A stretch of 64,000 bases of DNA from RGIG4079 sp045646905 (GTDB lineage Bacteria; Bacteroidota; Bacteroidia; Bacteroidales; Muribaculaceae), in contig JAZRLP010000035.1 of the NCBI GenBank assembly GCA_045646905.1, forward strand, positions 1 to 64,000. The letters are read 5' to 3'. The notes under the pieces were generated by a model that worked only from the letters and a program-made list of their open reading frames with translations, ran no database searches and had not been told where the DNA came from. The position numbers and the translations under genes were made by a program. Positions 34,323-42,367 of the stretch are shown piece after piece (the stretch's first letter is position 1; the number at the start of each line of letters is the position of its first letter).

Positions 34323-35645
34323 TTATTTTTCAACTTTTTTCACATTTCTACGAGTGAAAATTATCGACAAAGCGACCATTAAACCCAACGCCCACGGATA
34401 ATATAGGTATTGAAATGGCTCGGCAGGAGCAATGCCTGCCAATTGAGTTGCCAATAATGTTTGTGCGCCGTAAGGGATGAGGCATTGAGTGATACAGGAG
34501 CATGTATCGAGCAGACTGGCCGTTTTGCGAGGCGAGATGCCAAATCGTGAGGCGATTTGCTTTGATAACGAACCTACGGTGATAATAGCCACCGTATTAT
34601 TAGCAGTGCACATGTTCACTATCGAAACAAGGAATGCAATACACAATTGTCCGCCTCGAGAGCCCGAGATGCGTCCCGAGAGCAACTGCAATAAGTAGTT
34701 AATCCCTCCGGCGGCCTTAATTATTCCCAACATTCCAGCAGCCAACAATGTGATAATAATGAGATTTCCCATAGAGTCGATTCCTTGCCCCATGAAGCCA
34801 AAGAGGTCAAGAATAGCATAATCGTTTATTATTGCAATAATTAATGCCGACATTATGCCAAGCGCCAACACCACTGTCACATTCACCCCTATTATAGCTG
34901 TTACAATAATGACAAGATAGGGCAAAATGAGCATGGGGTTAATATCATGAGCAACAGCAACTGTTTCTACACGAGTGCCTATGAGCAAGTATATTATCAA
35001 TGTAGCAATTGCTGCGGGTAGTGCAATAGATAGATTTGCCTTAAATTTCTCATTCATTTGACATCCTTGAGTGCGAGTAGCAGCTATCGTGGTGTCGGAT
35101 ATAAATGAAAGGTTATCGCCAAAGAAGGCTCCACCAAGCACTACAGCCACAAAAAAAGGCACATCTCCCCCACTGGTCTCGGCAAGTTGAACTGTCAACG
35201 GGGTCAATGCCACAACTGTTCCCACCGAGGTTCCTATAGATATTGAGATAAAACATGCTGCAATAAATATTCCCGGCACAACAAACTGGGGTGGCAAGTA
35301 TTTCAATGTGAGATTAACTGTTGCTTCAACTGCACCTATTTCCTTTGCAAGTGTAGCAAAAGCACCGGCAAGGACAAATATCCACACCATATATAGCACA
35401 TTTGAACTACCTGCCTCTTTAGAGAATATCTCAATGCGTTGCGCCAGCGACTTGCCTCGAAATATCAATATAGCCCACATTGAGGCGATTACAAGTGCTA
35501 CCGCAATAGGCATCTTATAAAAATCACCTATCACAAGCGACACCACAAGGTAAAATGCCAAAAACACCACAATCGGCGAAATAGCCAATAACCCTCGACG
35601 ATGCGATATGCGATTATGCAATGGAGAAATGTTGGAATTATTCAT
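34323..35645 (-). CDS. Na+/H+ antiporter, NhaC family
   Basis: About 440 residues with roughly 11-12 hydrophobic segments. The antiporter core includes ISIGTSVGTVVALTPL and LGGAFFGDNLSFISDTT, the latter with the conserved charged Asp/Asn set of NhaC-type carriers. I start it at the ATG 35645: the frame is open to 35717, but a TACCTTTG -7 box at 35681-35674 on the minus strand lies inside that extension, and residues before the second Met lack the family pattern. It exports sodium in exchange for protons across the inner membrane. The exchanged substrate could be another small anion or cation within the superfamily. Confidence 0.85.
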   Translation of the reverse strand: MNNSNISPLHNRISHRRGLLAISPIVVFLAFYLVVSLVIGDFYKMPIAVALVIASMWAILIFRGKSLAQRIEIFSKEAGSSNVLYMVWIFVLAGAFATLAKEIGAVEATVNLTLKYLPPQFVVPGIFIAACFISISIGTSVGTVVALTPLTVQLAETSGGDVPFFVAVVLGGAFFGDNLSFISDTTIAATRTQGCQMNEKFKANLSIALPAAIATLIIYLLIGTRVETVAVAHDINPMLILPYLVIIVTAIIGVNVTVVLALGIMSALIIAIINDYAILDLFGFMGQGIDSMGNLIIITLLAAGMLGIIKAAGGINYLLQLLSGRISGSRGGQLCIAFLVSIVNMCTANNTVAIITVGSLSKQIASRFGISPRKTASLLDTCSCITQCLIPYGAQTLLATQLAGIAPAEPFQYLYYPWALGLMVALSIIFTRRNVKKVEK

Positions 35646-35673
35646 CAAGTTACAATGCAAAAAATTATGAGCA

Positions 35674-35681
35674 CAAAGGTA
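35674..35681 (-). promoter_or_regulatory. -7 box of the antiporter gene
   Basis: TACCTTTG on the minus strand, 28 nt before the ATG at 35645; it decides the start choice. Confidence 0.5.
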
Positions 35682-35734
35682 GTGCTTTTCACACAAATAG
35701 CAAAGGGAACAAAACACTTTCCCGTGCGAATCTC

Positions 35735-35765
35735 TTGCATAATCAAATAATTATTTGTAACTTTG
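35735..35765 (+). promoter_or_regulatory. Promoter of rplS
   Basis: TTG (35735-35737), a 20-nt spacer and TAACTTTG (35758-35765) fit the consensus. The leader to the rplS ATG is about 75 nt. Confidence 0.7.
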
Positions 35766-35844
35766 CGACCGATTTCGCAATCTCTGGCGAGTTATGTGAA
35801 CCGTGAATATTGCGAGTAATGTTAACATTTTAAATATCAACAAA

Positions 35845-36198
35845 ATGGATTTAATTAAAATCGCCAACGAAGCATTTGCTACTGGCAAACAACACCCAGA
35901 GTTCGGTCCTGGTGACACTATCACAATCGCTTACCGTATCAAAGAAGGTAACAAGGAGCGTATCCAACAATATCGTGGTGTAGTTATTAAAATTTCAGGC
36001 GAAGGCGAAAAGAAACGCTTCACAGTTCGCAAAATGAGCGACAACATCGGTGTAGAACGCATCTTCCCAATCGAATCACCATTTATTGACTCAATCACAG
36101 TTAATAAATACGGTAAAGTTCGTCGTGCTAAACTTTATTACCTCCGTGGTCTTACAGGTAAAAAAGCACGTATCAAAGAACGTCGCGTTTCAAAGTAA
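35845..36198 (+). CDS. rplS: 50S ribosomal protein L19
   Basis: 117 residues from the ATG at 35845. FGPGDTITIAYRIKEG, QQYRGVVIKISG, FTVRKMS and GKVRRAKLYYLRGLTGKKARIKE are diagnostic for L19, which sits at the 30S-50S interface. The frame is open 14 codons upstream (35803), but that part lacks family similarity and lies in the leader. Promoter and terminator flank it, so it is expressed alone. Confidence 0.97.
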   Translation: MDLIKIANEAFATGKQHPEFGPGDTITIAYRIKEGNKERIQQYRGVVIKISGEGEKKRFTVRKMSDNIGVERIFPIESPFIDSITVNKYGKVRRAKLYYLRGLTGKKARIKERRVSK

Positions 36199-36220
36199 GA
36201 AAAACCTTCTTGCAAAGAAT

Positions 36221-36257
36221 AAAAAAGACTTGCTTTCTCGAGGAGCAAGTCTTTTTT
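36221..36257 (+). terminator. Terminator of rplS
   Basis: A 14-bp stem (AAAAAAGACTTGCT / AGCAAGTCTTTTTT) with a 9-nt loop; strong T run. Confidence 0.88.
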
Positions 36258-36389
36258 GTGTTATTAAGATTGATATTAACATTTCTCGGTGATAAACATT
36301 CGTGATTTCTTTGCCAACAACCTCGGTCGCGAGTTCCAAGGGATAATCTCGGACGCTTTTGATAGGTATTAAAAAAAATGATTCAAAAA

Positions 36390-36421
36390 TTTGGCGCAAG
36401 TAAACTTTTTAGTTAACTTTG
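36390..36421 (+). promoter_or_regulatory. Promoter of the toxin-antitoxin pair
   Basis: TTTG (36390-36393), a 20-nt spacer and TAACTTTG (36414-36421) are an excellent match; the start codon follows 20 nt later. Confidence 0.75.
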
Positions 36422-36440
36422 CCGTTGTGAAAATGAATAT

Positions 36441-36785
36441 ATGGCTAAACGAGAAATAAAATTCTACAAGCATTATTTTAACGAGTTCTATGTGGCTCAG
36501 ACCGATAAGGTTAGAAAAAAGATTGCACAAATATTGGTTTGGCTGCAAACTTTAGATAGATTGCCTGTTACCATACTTAAGAGTATAGAGGGTAAAAAAG
36601 GACTTTTTGAAATTAGAGTTGAATTTGGTGGCGATATATTCCGTGTATTCTGCTGCTTCGATGAAGGTTCTTTAGTTATCCTTTTCAATGGATTTCAAAA
36701 GAAAACTCAAAAAACGCCTTCGAGTGAAATCGATAAGGCAGAAAGATTAATGAAAGAATATTTTGAATCTAAAGACGCAAAATAA
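36441..36785 (+). CDS. RelE/HigB-like toxin (phage Gp49-type)
   Basis: 114 residues. REIKFYKHYFNEFY, LPVTILKSIEGKKGLFEIRVEFGGDIFRVF and LFNGFQKKTQKTP are typical of the HigB/Gp49 branch of the RelE superfamily, whose members cut mRNA on the ribosome. The Lys-rich KKTQKTP segment and the Arg in FRVF are the usual functional residues. It precedes its antitoxin gene by 8 nt, the toxin-first order of HigBA systems. Its own strong promoter is likely repressed by the HTH partner. Confidence 0.88.
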   Translation: MAKREIKFYKHYFNEFYVAQTDKVRKKIAQILVWLQTLDRLPVTILKSIEGKKGLFEIRVEFGGDIFRVFCCFDEGSLVILFNGFQKKTQKTPSSEIDKAERLMKEYFESKDAK

Positions 36786-36793
36786 AGAGTATT

Positions 36794-37105
36794 ATGGAAG
36801 AAGCAAAAAAAGAAGCCCTTATGAATTGCAACAGTCTTGATGAACTTCTTAATATTGAGTTTGGTGAAGTTGGCACTCCTTCTCGTAAAGTGTTTGACAA
36901 GGAGACTGAGGCATTCTGTCTTGCTCAAACTCTTAAAGAAGAACGCAAGCGTGCAGGTCTTACACAGCAAGAACTTGCTGAAAAGATTGGAACTAAAAAA
37001 ACTTACATTTCCCGACTTGAAAATGGCAAAGCTGATATTCAATTAAGCACTCTTTTCCGTATTTTTGAGGGATTAGGTCGTCGTGTAAGTTTGACTATTC
37101 TTTAA
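36794..37105 (+). CDS. HigA-like XRE-family antitoxin
   Basis: 103 residues. A helix-turn-helix of the XRE/Cro class occupies about residues 50-100 (ERKRAGLTQQELAEKIG then TYISRLENGKADIQLSTL). It neutralises the toxin encoded just upstream and probably represses their shared promoter. The N-terminal 45 residues are acidic and presumably contact the toxin. A terminator follows. Confidence 0.88.
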   Translation: MEEAKKEALMNCNSLDELLNIEFGEVGTPSRKVFDKETEAFCLAQTLKEERKRAGLTQQELAEKIGTKKTYISRLENGKADIQLSTLFRIFEGLGRRVSLTIL

Positions 37106-37120
37106 GAATTCCCTATATTA

Positions 37121-37149
37121 AAGCTCACTCATTCGAGTGGGCTTTTTTA
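37121..37149 (+). terminator. Terminator of the toxin-antitoxin pair
   Basis: Stem AAGCTCACTC / GAGTGGGCTT (10 bp, one G-U pair), 4-nt loop, then T6. It may also stop the minus-strand small gene at 37211-37336. Confidence 0.8.
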
Positions 37150-37210
37150 TCTTTTAGCGAGCGAAGTTTCGACCATACTTTTGCATTGAATTTAATATGC
37201 CCCACCTTCA

Positions 37211-37336
37211 CTACCTCACCGAGGGTGTATCTACCACCGATAGCCATATAAGCAACAAGAATACCATTATGGTGGCTATAATTGCCATCCACACGCTCAT
37301 TTTTATTGGGGGTTGATATTTGCGTCGTCGATTCAT
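37211..37336 (-). CDS. Small single-span membrane protein (41 residues)
   Basis: An ATG at 37336-37334 opens a 41-codon frame to a TAG at 37213-37211. The first 12 residues are strongly basic (MNRRRKYQPPIK), followed by a clear hydrophobic span (MAIIATIMVFLLLIWLSVV) and a short tail. This is the layout of a real N-in, C-out small membrane protein and is unlikely by chance in such composition. It follows the START-like gene by 58 nt on the same strand, so the two are probably cotranscribed. Function unknown; in-frame ATGs at about codons 13 and 17 are alternative starts. Confidence 0.6.
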   Translation of the reverse strand: MNRRRKYQPPIKMSVWMAIIATIMVFLLLIWLSVVDTPSVR

Positions 37337-37394
37337 TGTTTCAAGTCGTTTCACTTAAAACAATAAATCCCCCAATTTTGTTTAAATTGAAATT

Positions 37395-37778
37395 CTATTT
37401 ACACCCTATCACGCGGCGCAAAGTATCGATTTGCGAGCGCCAAAGGTCTTTTGATTCATCAAGTTCATCTTCTTCGGCAAAATCAATTATTTGCAACACC
37501 ACATTATCGGTCATTTCGCTGGTGAGAATGCGCATTTCAAAATAAGTTTTTTCGGAAGCATCGTTCCATTGCAATTTTATAGCAAGCCCTTTGCGCATAC
37601 CTATCATTCGCGCCTCTTGTTCATATCCTTTCCACTTAAATATATAATCTCGATCTTTTATCTTAACATCGTCGGCAAACCATTGCTTCAATCCATTTTC
37701 GGAAGATATATATTCCCATAAAATAGTTATGGGAGTGGCTTTCATGTCAAATTCTAATTTATATTTAATATACTCCAT
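37395..37778 (-). CDS. START-like domain protein of Bacteroidetes
   Basis: 127 residues. The order of segments (KYKLEFDMKATPITILWEYI, GLKQWFADDV, FKWKGYEQEARM, LAIKLQWND, YFEMRI) is that of the START/AHSA1-like family common in Bacteroidetes, a single small hydrophobic-cavity fold. No catalytic residues are evident; ligand unknown. It probably forms a transcription unit with the 41-residue membrane protein downstream. The last residues (SQIDTLRRVIGC) form the usual terminal helix. Confidence 0.8.
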   Translation of the reverse strand: MEYIKYKLEFDMKATPITILWEYISSENGLKQWFADDVKIKDRDYIFKWKGYEQEARMIGMRKGLAIKLQWNDASEKTYFEMRILTSEMTDNVVLQIIDFAEEDELDESKDLWRSQIDTLRRVIGCK

Positions 37779-37911
37779 GATATAGTGTAAGGTATCTTAT
37801 ATTTTTAGTTATGATTAATGATAGTTTATATTTATAACTGCGAATTAATATAAAATTCTTGACATATCCATCATTTTTTTCGTTTTTCTTTCATAAACTA
37901 TCCTTTTTCAT

Positions 37912-37919
37912 TAAATTTG
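37912..37919 (+). promoter_or_regulatory. -7 box of pta-ackA
   Basis: TAAATTTG lies 41 nt upstream of the pta ATG; a TTTC at 37889-37892 with a 19-nt spacer is a possible weak -33. Confidence 0.45.
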
Positions 37920-37960
37920 CATATATAAAAATTTCAACAAACATCAAAGACACTTTCATT

Positions 37961-38977
37961 ATGGGATTATTTGAAAAACTTACCGAAAGAGCGATTAAAA
38001 ATCGCCAACGAATTGTACTTCCCGAAGGTACAGAACCACGTACTTTGACCGCTGCTGATAAAATCATCGCAGAGCAAATTGCCAATGTAATCCTCATTGG
38101 AGATCCTGCCGATATTTTAGCAATGGCCAAAGACCTTAAACTTGAAAATATCGACAAAGCTCAAATTGTCAATCCCGCCGATGAAAAAGTAATCGACAAA
38201 TATGCAGGCATATACTTTGACCTTCGCAAGAGCAAGGGTATAACAATGGAAGAGGCTCGCCTCATGACTGCCAACCCTCTTTATCTTGGTTGCTTAATGG
38301 TTAAAGCTGGTGATGCTGATGGACAAGTAGCCGGTGCTCAAAACACTACTGGCAATGTGCTTCGTGCTGCATTCCAAGTTATCAAAACTCAACCAGGCAT
38401 CGATGTTGTATCGGGTGCATTTATCATGCTTCTCCCCGAAGGTTCTCCTTATGGCACCGACGACTTGCTTGTATTTGCCGACTGTGCAGTTATCCCCGAC
38501 CCAACCGACAAAGAATTGGCACAAATCGCTGTTTCGGCCTCTCAAACCGCTCGCGACATAGCTGCCATCGAACCTCGTGTGGCAATTCTCAGTTTCTCAA
38601 CTAAGGGTAGCGCACGCCATGATCGCGTGAACAAAGTTATTCGTGCAACGGAAATAGCTCACGAAATGGCTCCCGATTTAATTCTCGACGGCGAACTTCA
38701 AGCCGATGCAGCATTAGTTCCAGGTGTTGCTAATAGCAAGGCTCCTAATAGCCCATTAAGTGGTCGTGCAAATGTTCTCGTATTTCCATCACTTGAAGTA
38801 GGTAATATTGCATACAAACTCGTGCAACGCCTTGCTGGCGTTCAAGCTGTGGGACCAATCCTCCAAGGTCTCGCTGCTCCTGTCAACGACCTTTCTCGTG
38901 GTTGTTTCCCCGAAGATATTTACAAAACTGTAATTATCACTTGCAACCAAGCCATCGGTCTAAAAGAAAACAAATAA
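37961..38977 (+). CDS. pta: Phosphate acetyltransferase
   Basis: 338 residues from the ATG at 37961, the length of the short Pta class. IVLPEGTEPRTLTAADKI, ANPLYLGCLMVKAGDADGQVAGA and LSGRANVLVFPSLEVGNIAYKL are diagnostic. It converts acetyl-CoA to acetyl phosphate. The frame opens 34 codons earlier (37859), but that stretch is Phe-rich leader sequence upstream of the -7 box, so it is excluded. ackA follows by 34 nt; the two form the acetate and ATP-producing operon. Confidence 0.97.
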   Translation: MGLFEKLTERAIKNRQRIVLPEGTEPRTLTAADKIIAEQIANVILIGDPADILAMAKDLKLENIDKAQIVNPADEKVIDKYAGIYFDLRKSKGITMEEARLMTANPLYLGCLMVKAGDADGQVAGAQNTTGNVLRAAFQVIKTQPGIDVVSGAFIMLLPEGSPYGTDDLLVFADCAVIPDPTDKELAQIAVSASQTARDIAAIEPRVAILSFSTKGSARHDRVNKVIRATEIAHEMAPDLILDGELQADAALVPGVANSKAPNSPLSGRANVLVFPSLEVGNIAYKLVQRLAGVQAVGPILQGLAAPVNDLSRGCFPEDIYKTVIITCNQAIGLKENK

Positions 38978-39011
38978 TCTCATCAAAAAATATATTTAAA
39001 ACATTTTAATC

Positions 39012-40223
39012 ATGAAAATTCTTGTATTAAACTGCGGTAGTAGTTCTGTAAAATATAAACTCATCGAAACTGCCGACAACAATACTCTCGCTGAAGGTGG
39101 TGTAGAACGCATCGGTCTTGAAGATGGTTTCTTGAAATTTAAACGCAACGATGGTTCGAAAGAAACCGTAGCACTCGGTCACATTGACCACAATGGTGCC
39201 GTTTCGGCTATTCTCAACAACCTCACCGACGAAAAAGAAGGTTGCATTAAGAGTTATGACGAAATCGATGCAGTAGGTCATCGCGTAGTGCATGGTGGCG
39301 AAAAATTCAACAAGAGTGTGCTCATTGATGATGATGTGAAAGCAATGATTAAAGAATGCTACGACATCGCTCCTCTTCACAACCCAGCTAACATGACTGG
39401 TATTGAAGCTATCACAGCGTTGATGCCTAATGTGCCTCAGGTGGGCGTATTTGACACTGCATTCCACCAAACAATGCCTGCTAAATCATACATGTATGCT
39501 CTTCCATATAAATATTATGCCGAAGATGGTGTGCGTCGCTATGGTTTCCACGGCACAAGCCACCGTTATGTATCACAACGCGTGTGTGAATTCCTTGGCG
39601 TAGATATTAAGGAACAAAAAATCATCACTTGCCATGTGGGTAATGGTGGTTCAATCACCGCTGTCCTCAACGGCAAGAGCGTTGACACTTCTATGGGTTT
39701 GACTCCTACCGAAGGTCTTATGATGGGTACTCGCGTTGGTGATATCGACCCAGGCGCGTTGACATTTTTGATGGCTAAACACAATCTTTCTCCTGCGCAA
39801 ATGCAAAACATCATCAACAAAGATAGTGGTGTTGCTGGTGTATCGGAAATTTCGTCAGACATGCGCGAAATCGAAGCTGCCGACATCGCTGGTGTTGAGC
39901 GTGCACAATTAGCATTGGCAATGTATGAACAACGCATTATCAAATATGTTGGTGCATATGCAGCCGAAATGGGTGGCGTTGACATCATCGTATTCACTGG
40001 TGGTGTAGGCGAAAACCAAACAGGTGTGCGTGAAAATGTGTGTGCGCCACTCGGCTTCATGGGTGTAGAAATCGACAAAGAACTTAATGCCAAGATTCGC
40101 GGTACAGAAACTGTAGTTTCAACTCCCGAATCAAAGGTTAAGGTTGTTGTAATTCCTACCGATGAAGAATTAATGATTGCTCGCGACACCGAGGCAATCG
40201 TTAATGGCCGTCAACCTGAATAA
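39012..40223 (+). CDS. ackA: Acetate kinase
   Basis: 403 residues. VLNCGSSSVKYKL at the N-terminus, GHRVVHGGE, RRYGFHGTSHRYV, HVGNGGSIT and MGTRVGDIDPG are the standard acetate kinase motifs; FTGGVGENQ binds the adenosine. It makes ATP and acetate from acetyl phosphate. Operon with pta. An imperfect hairpin (about 40241-40281) follows without a strong T run. Confidence 0.98.
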   Translation: MKILVLNCGSSSVKYKLIETADNNTLAEGGVERIGLEDGFLKFKRNDGSKETVALGHIDHNGAVSAILNNLTDEKEGCIKSYDEIDAVGHRVVHGGEKFNKSVLIDDDVKAMIKECYDIAPLHNPANMTGIEAITALMPNVPQVGVFDTAFHQTMPAKSYMYALPYKYYAEDGVRRYGFHGTSHRYVSQRVCEFLGVDIKEQKIITCHVGNGGSITAVLNGKSVDTSMGLTPTEGLMMGTRVGDIDPGALTFLMAKHNLSPAQMQNIINKDSGVAGVSEISSDMREIEAADIAGVERAQLALAMYEQRIIKYVGAYAAEMGGVDIIVFTGGVGENQTGVRENVCAPLGFMGVEIDKELNAKIRGTETVVSTPESKVKVVVIPTDEELMIARDTEAIVNGRQPE

Positions 40224-40343
40224 TATCAATAAATCATAAGCTTGCTCTCCCTCTCATTTATCATAAATTAGAGGGAGCAAAGCAACGCTATAGGGGATTA
40301 AAATCACTAAAATTCAAAGAAAATCTACAACACATAAGTATAT

Positions 40344-41240
40344 ATGAAAAAGATTAGAGCTGCCATTGTTGGATATGGTAATATTGGAAAATTTGTGCTC
40401 GATGCACTTGAAACAGCGCCCGACTTTGAAGTTGCAGGTGTAGTGCGTCGTAGTGTAAACAATATCCCTACTGAATTAAACGGATACGATGTTGTAACCA
40501 ATATCGACCAACTTGAAAAAGTTGATGTTGCAATCCTTTGCACTCCCACTCGTGAGGTTGAAAAATATGCGGTGGAATATCTTGCTAAAGGTATCAACAC
40601 GGTTGATAGCTTTGACATCCACACAGGCATCGTTGACCTACGCAAGAGCCTAAACGCAGTTGCGCAAGCCAACGGTACTGTTGCAATCATTTCAGCCGGT
40701 TGGGATCCAGGTAGCGATTCGGTGGTGAGAACTTTGCTTCTAGCAGCAGCACCCAAGGGATTGACCTATACCAACATTGGTCCTCGCATGAGCATGGGGC
40801 ACACCGTGTGTGTGAAATCAAAAGAGGGAGTAAAAAATGCACTTTCGATGACAATTCCATTGGGAACTGGCATTCACCGTCGCATGGTGTATGTAGAACT
40901 TGAAGATGGCTATTCGCTCGACCAAGTAGCTAAAGCAGTTAAAGAAGACCCTTACTTTGTGAATGATGAAACTCATGTGATGCAAGTAGAATCGGTCGAT
41001 GAGGTGAAAGATATGGGACACGGCGTGAACATGGTGCGCAAAGGCGTATCGGGTAAAACTCAAAACCAACGATTTGAATTCAATATGAGCATCAACAACC
41101 CTGCTCTCACAGCACAAATGCTCGTGAGCGTGGCTCGTGCCTCTATGGTGCAAAAACCTGGCGCATACACAATGATTGAAATCCCTGTCATCGACCTACT
41201 ACCAGGCGACCGCGACAATCTAATAGCTCATCTTGTGTAA
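40344..41240 (+). CDS. ddh: meso-Diaminopimelate D-dehydrogenase
   Basis: 298 residues. The N-terminal dinucleotide site is AAIVGYGNIGKF. Substrate-side segments SFDIH, SAGWDPGSDSVVR and the DMGHGVNMVRKGVSG region match meso-DAP dehydrogenase. This enzyme makes meso-diaminopimelate in one step, a lysine and cell-wall branch found in some Bacteroidetes next to or instead of the DapL/DapF route. It is monocistronic and ends at a strong terminator. Confidence 0.93.
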   Translation: MKKIRAAIVGYGNIGKFVLDALETAPDFEVAGVVRRSVNNIPTELNGYDVVTNIDQLEKVDVAILCTPTREVEKYAVEYLAKGINTVDSFDIHTGIVDLRKSLNAVAQANGTVAIISAGWDPGSDSVVRTLLLAAAPKGLTYTNIGPRMSMGHTVCVKSKEGVKNALSMTIPLGTGIHRRMVYVELEDGYSLDQVAKAVKEDPYFVNDETHVMQVESVDEVKDMGHGVNMVRKGVSGKTQNQRFEFNMSINNPALTAQMLVSVARASMVQKPGAYTMIEIPVIDLLPGDRDNLIAHLV

Positions 41241-41267
41241 CCGAACAATCTTTTCTACAAAAAAATA

Positions 41268-41310
41268 GAGGCGATATATCACAATTTTGATATATCGCCT
41301 CAACTTTTTC
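41268..41310 (+). terminator. Terminator of ddh
   Basis: A perfect 13-bp stem (GAGGCGATATATC / GATATATCGCCTC) with an 8-nt loop, then AACTTTTTC. Confidence 0.88.
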
Positions 41311-41340
41311 TCGCTCATGGTTGTTTTATCATTACCAATA

Positions 41341-41371
41341 TTGTTTATTCAACACAAACTCACTATCTTTG
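41341..41371 (+). promoter_or_regulatory. Promoter of the 41397 gene
   Basis: TTG (41341-41343), a 20-nt spacer and TATCTTTG (41364-41371) fit the consensus. Confidence 0.65.
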
Positions 41372-41396
41372 TATAGAATTTATAACAAGATATTAG

Positions 41397-41786
41397 TTGT
41401 TAACGGTAAAAAATCTTTTTAGATTTATAATCCCCATTATAATTGCAGTAGCATTTATTAATGGATTTGAATTGGTAGAATCAACTGTCACAGATGATTA
41501 TACCATTGATTCATCTACCGAAAACGCCGCAAATATTGACGATTGCTCAACATGTGATTTTGAAGCAAGACTTCCTAACCAACCCTCTCCCACAAGTGCC
41601 CTTCGATTACAAAACACATCCAAAAGGAGCAATTGTTTCCACAACAATCAATTTAAAGCAATCAAAGCCAGCCGAATTGACGGTCTGGACAAAAGGAACT
41701 ATTCTCAACAAAAAAACCTTATTATCCATTACTCGTTTACTAGGCCTTTTCATCGATTGATAAGCCTTGGTAAACTTGTTATTTAG
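41397..41786 (+). CDS. Small exported or membrane-anchored hypothetical protein
   Basis: 129 residues if started at the TTG 41397; an in-frame stop lies directly upstream and there is no in-frame ATG, so TTG is the only practical start. The first 25 residues form a hydrophobic segment (LFRFIIPIIIAVAFINGF), followed by an acidic stretch with a Cys pair (DDCSTCDF) and a basic C-terminus (FHRLISLGKLVI). The pattern resembles short Bacteroidales secreted proteins whose function is unknown. A complete promoter is placed about 25 nt upstream, which supports expression. Its stop codon lies inside the long inverted repeat at 41778. Confidence 0.55.
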   Translation: MLTVKNLFRFIIPIIIAVAFINGFELVESTVTDDYTIDSSTENAANIDDCSTCDFEARLPNQPSPTSALRLQNTSKRSNCFHNNQFKAIKASRIDGLDKRNYSQQKNLIIHYSFTRPFHRLISLGKLVI

Positions 41787-41905
41787 TGTTTTATTTCAAA
41801 TAATATTTTGTGTGAAGTAATCCTTTCTCTTGGGGACTATTTCACATGAGTTGTTATGCTACAACTCACGCATAATCACATATTTAATTTGAAATACTAA
41901 ATAAC
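41778..41905 (+). promoter_or_regulatory. Candidate structured leader RNA: three-way junction before 41908
   Basis: The outer stem pairs 41778-41787 with 41896-41905 and 41793-41801 with 41887-41895 (19 bp, one 5-nt bulge). Inside are a hairpin of 13 pairs with one mismatch (41811-41823 with 41834-41846) and a perfect 8-bp hairpin (41847-41854 with 41861-41868). Only 2 nt separate the structure from the start codon of the next gene. It could be a regulatory leader or an inserted palindromic element; I know no matching family. Confidence 0.45.
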
Positions 41906-41907
41906 AA

Positions 41908-42360
41908 ATGGAAAAGAAATTTATCAAAACTCGCTCTCTTAAAGACATTATTATATTCTCACTAATAATTTTAGTTGGTTGTATTTTTACGATATTACCC
42001 ATTGGAACAAATGCAAATATTGGAGGTTTTACTCTAATTATAATTGGCATCACACTCGCTTTTACATTAAAGTCCTCATATAAACACTTTCATTCGGGTG
42101 AAAAATTCCATAGAAAACAATTCTTGTTTCCTATGGACATGAAAGGAGCATTATTATCAGCACTTGGCTCTCATCCCGAAAATATAGATTTAACACGAGA
42201 AGGAAATGCTCAATCATTGAGATTATACATTTACTACAACAACCAAATCAAAAAAGCCTATCTTCAACTTTTTGAATATTCAGCCAACCAATATGAGCCA
42301 TGTTCACAAATTTATGAATATGGAACAGATAAGATTGAACGACTAATAACTTCTAAATAG
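41908..42360 (+). CDS. Two-span membrane protein of unknown function
   Basis: 150 residues. Two hydrophobic spans (about residues 13-32 and 37-54: DIIIFSLIILVGCIFTILP and GGFTLIIIGITLAFTL) are followed by a soluble domain of about 95 residues with IYYNNQIKKAYLQLFEY. I do not recognise the family. It ends 7 nt before the Na/Pi cotransporter gene, so the two are surely cotranscribed and may work together. The start codon is adjacent to the three-way-junction element, which may control it. Confidence 0.75.
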   Translation: MEKKFIKTRSLKDIIIFSLIILVGCIFTILPIGTNANIGGFTLIIIGITLAFTLKSSYKHFHSGEKFHRKQFLFPMDMKGALLSALGSHPENIDLTREGNAQSLRLYIYYNNQIKKAYLQLFEYSANQYEPCSQIYEYGTDKIERLITSK

Positions 42361-42367
42361 AATAGCT

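Noticed and set aside
35646..35717. N-terminal extension of the NhaC-type antiporter
   Set aside because: The -7 box lies inside it.
37859..37960. N-terminal extension of Pta
   Set aside because: It includes the -7 box and is a Phe-rich read-through of the leader; Pta similarity begins at 37961.
41494..41760. Second open frame (88 codons) within the 41397 gene
   Set aside because: Shadow frame; the TTG-start frame has the signal-like segment and correct placement after the promoter.
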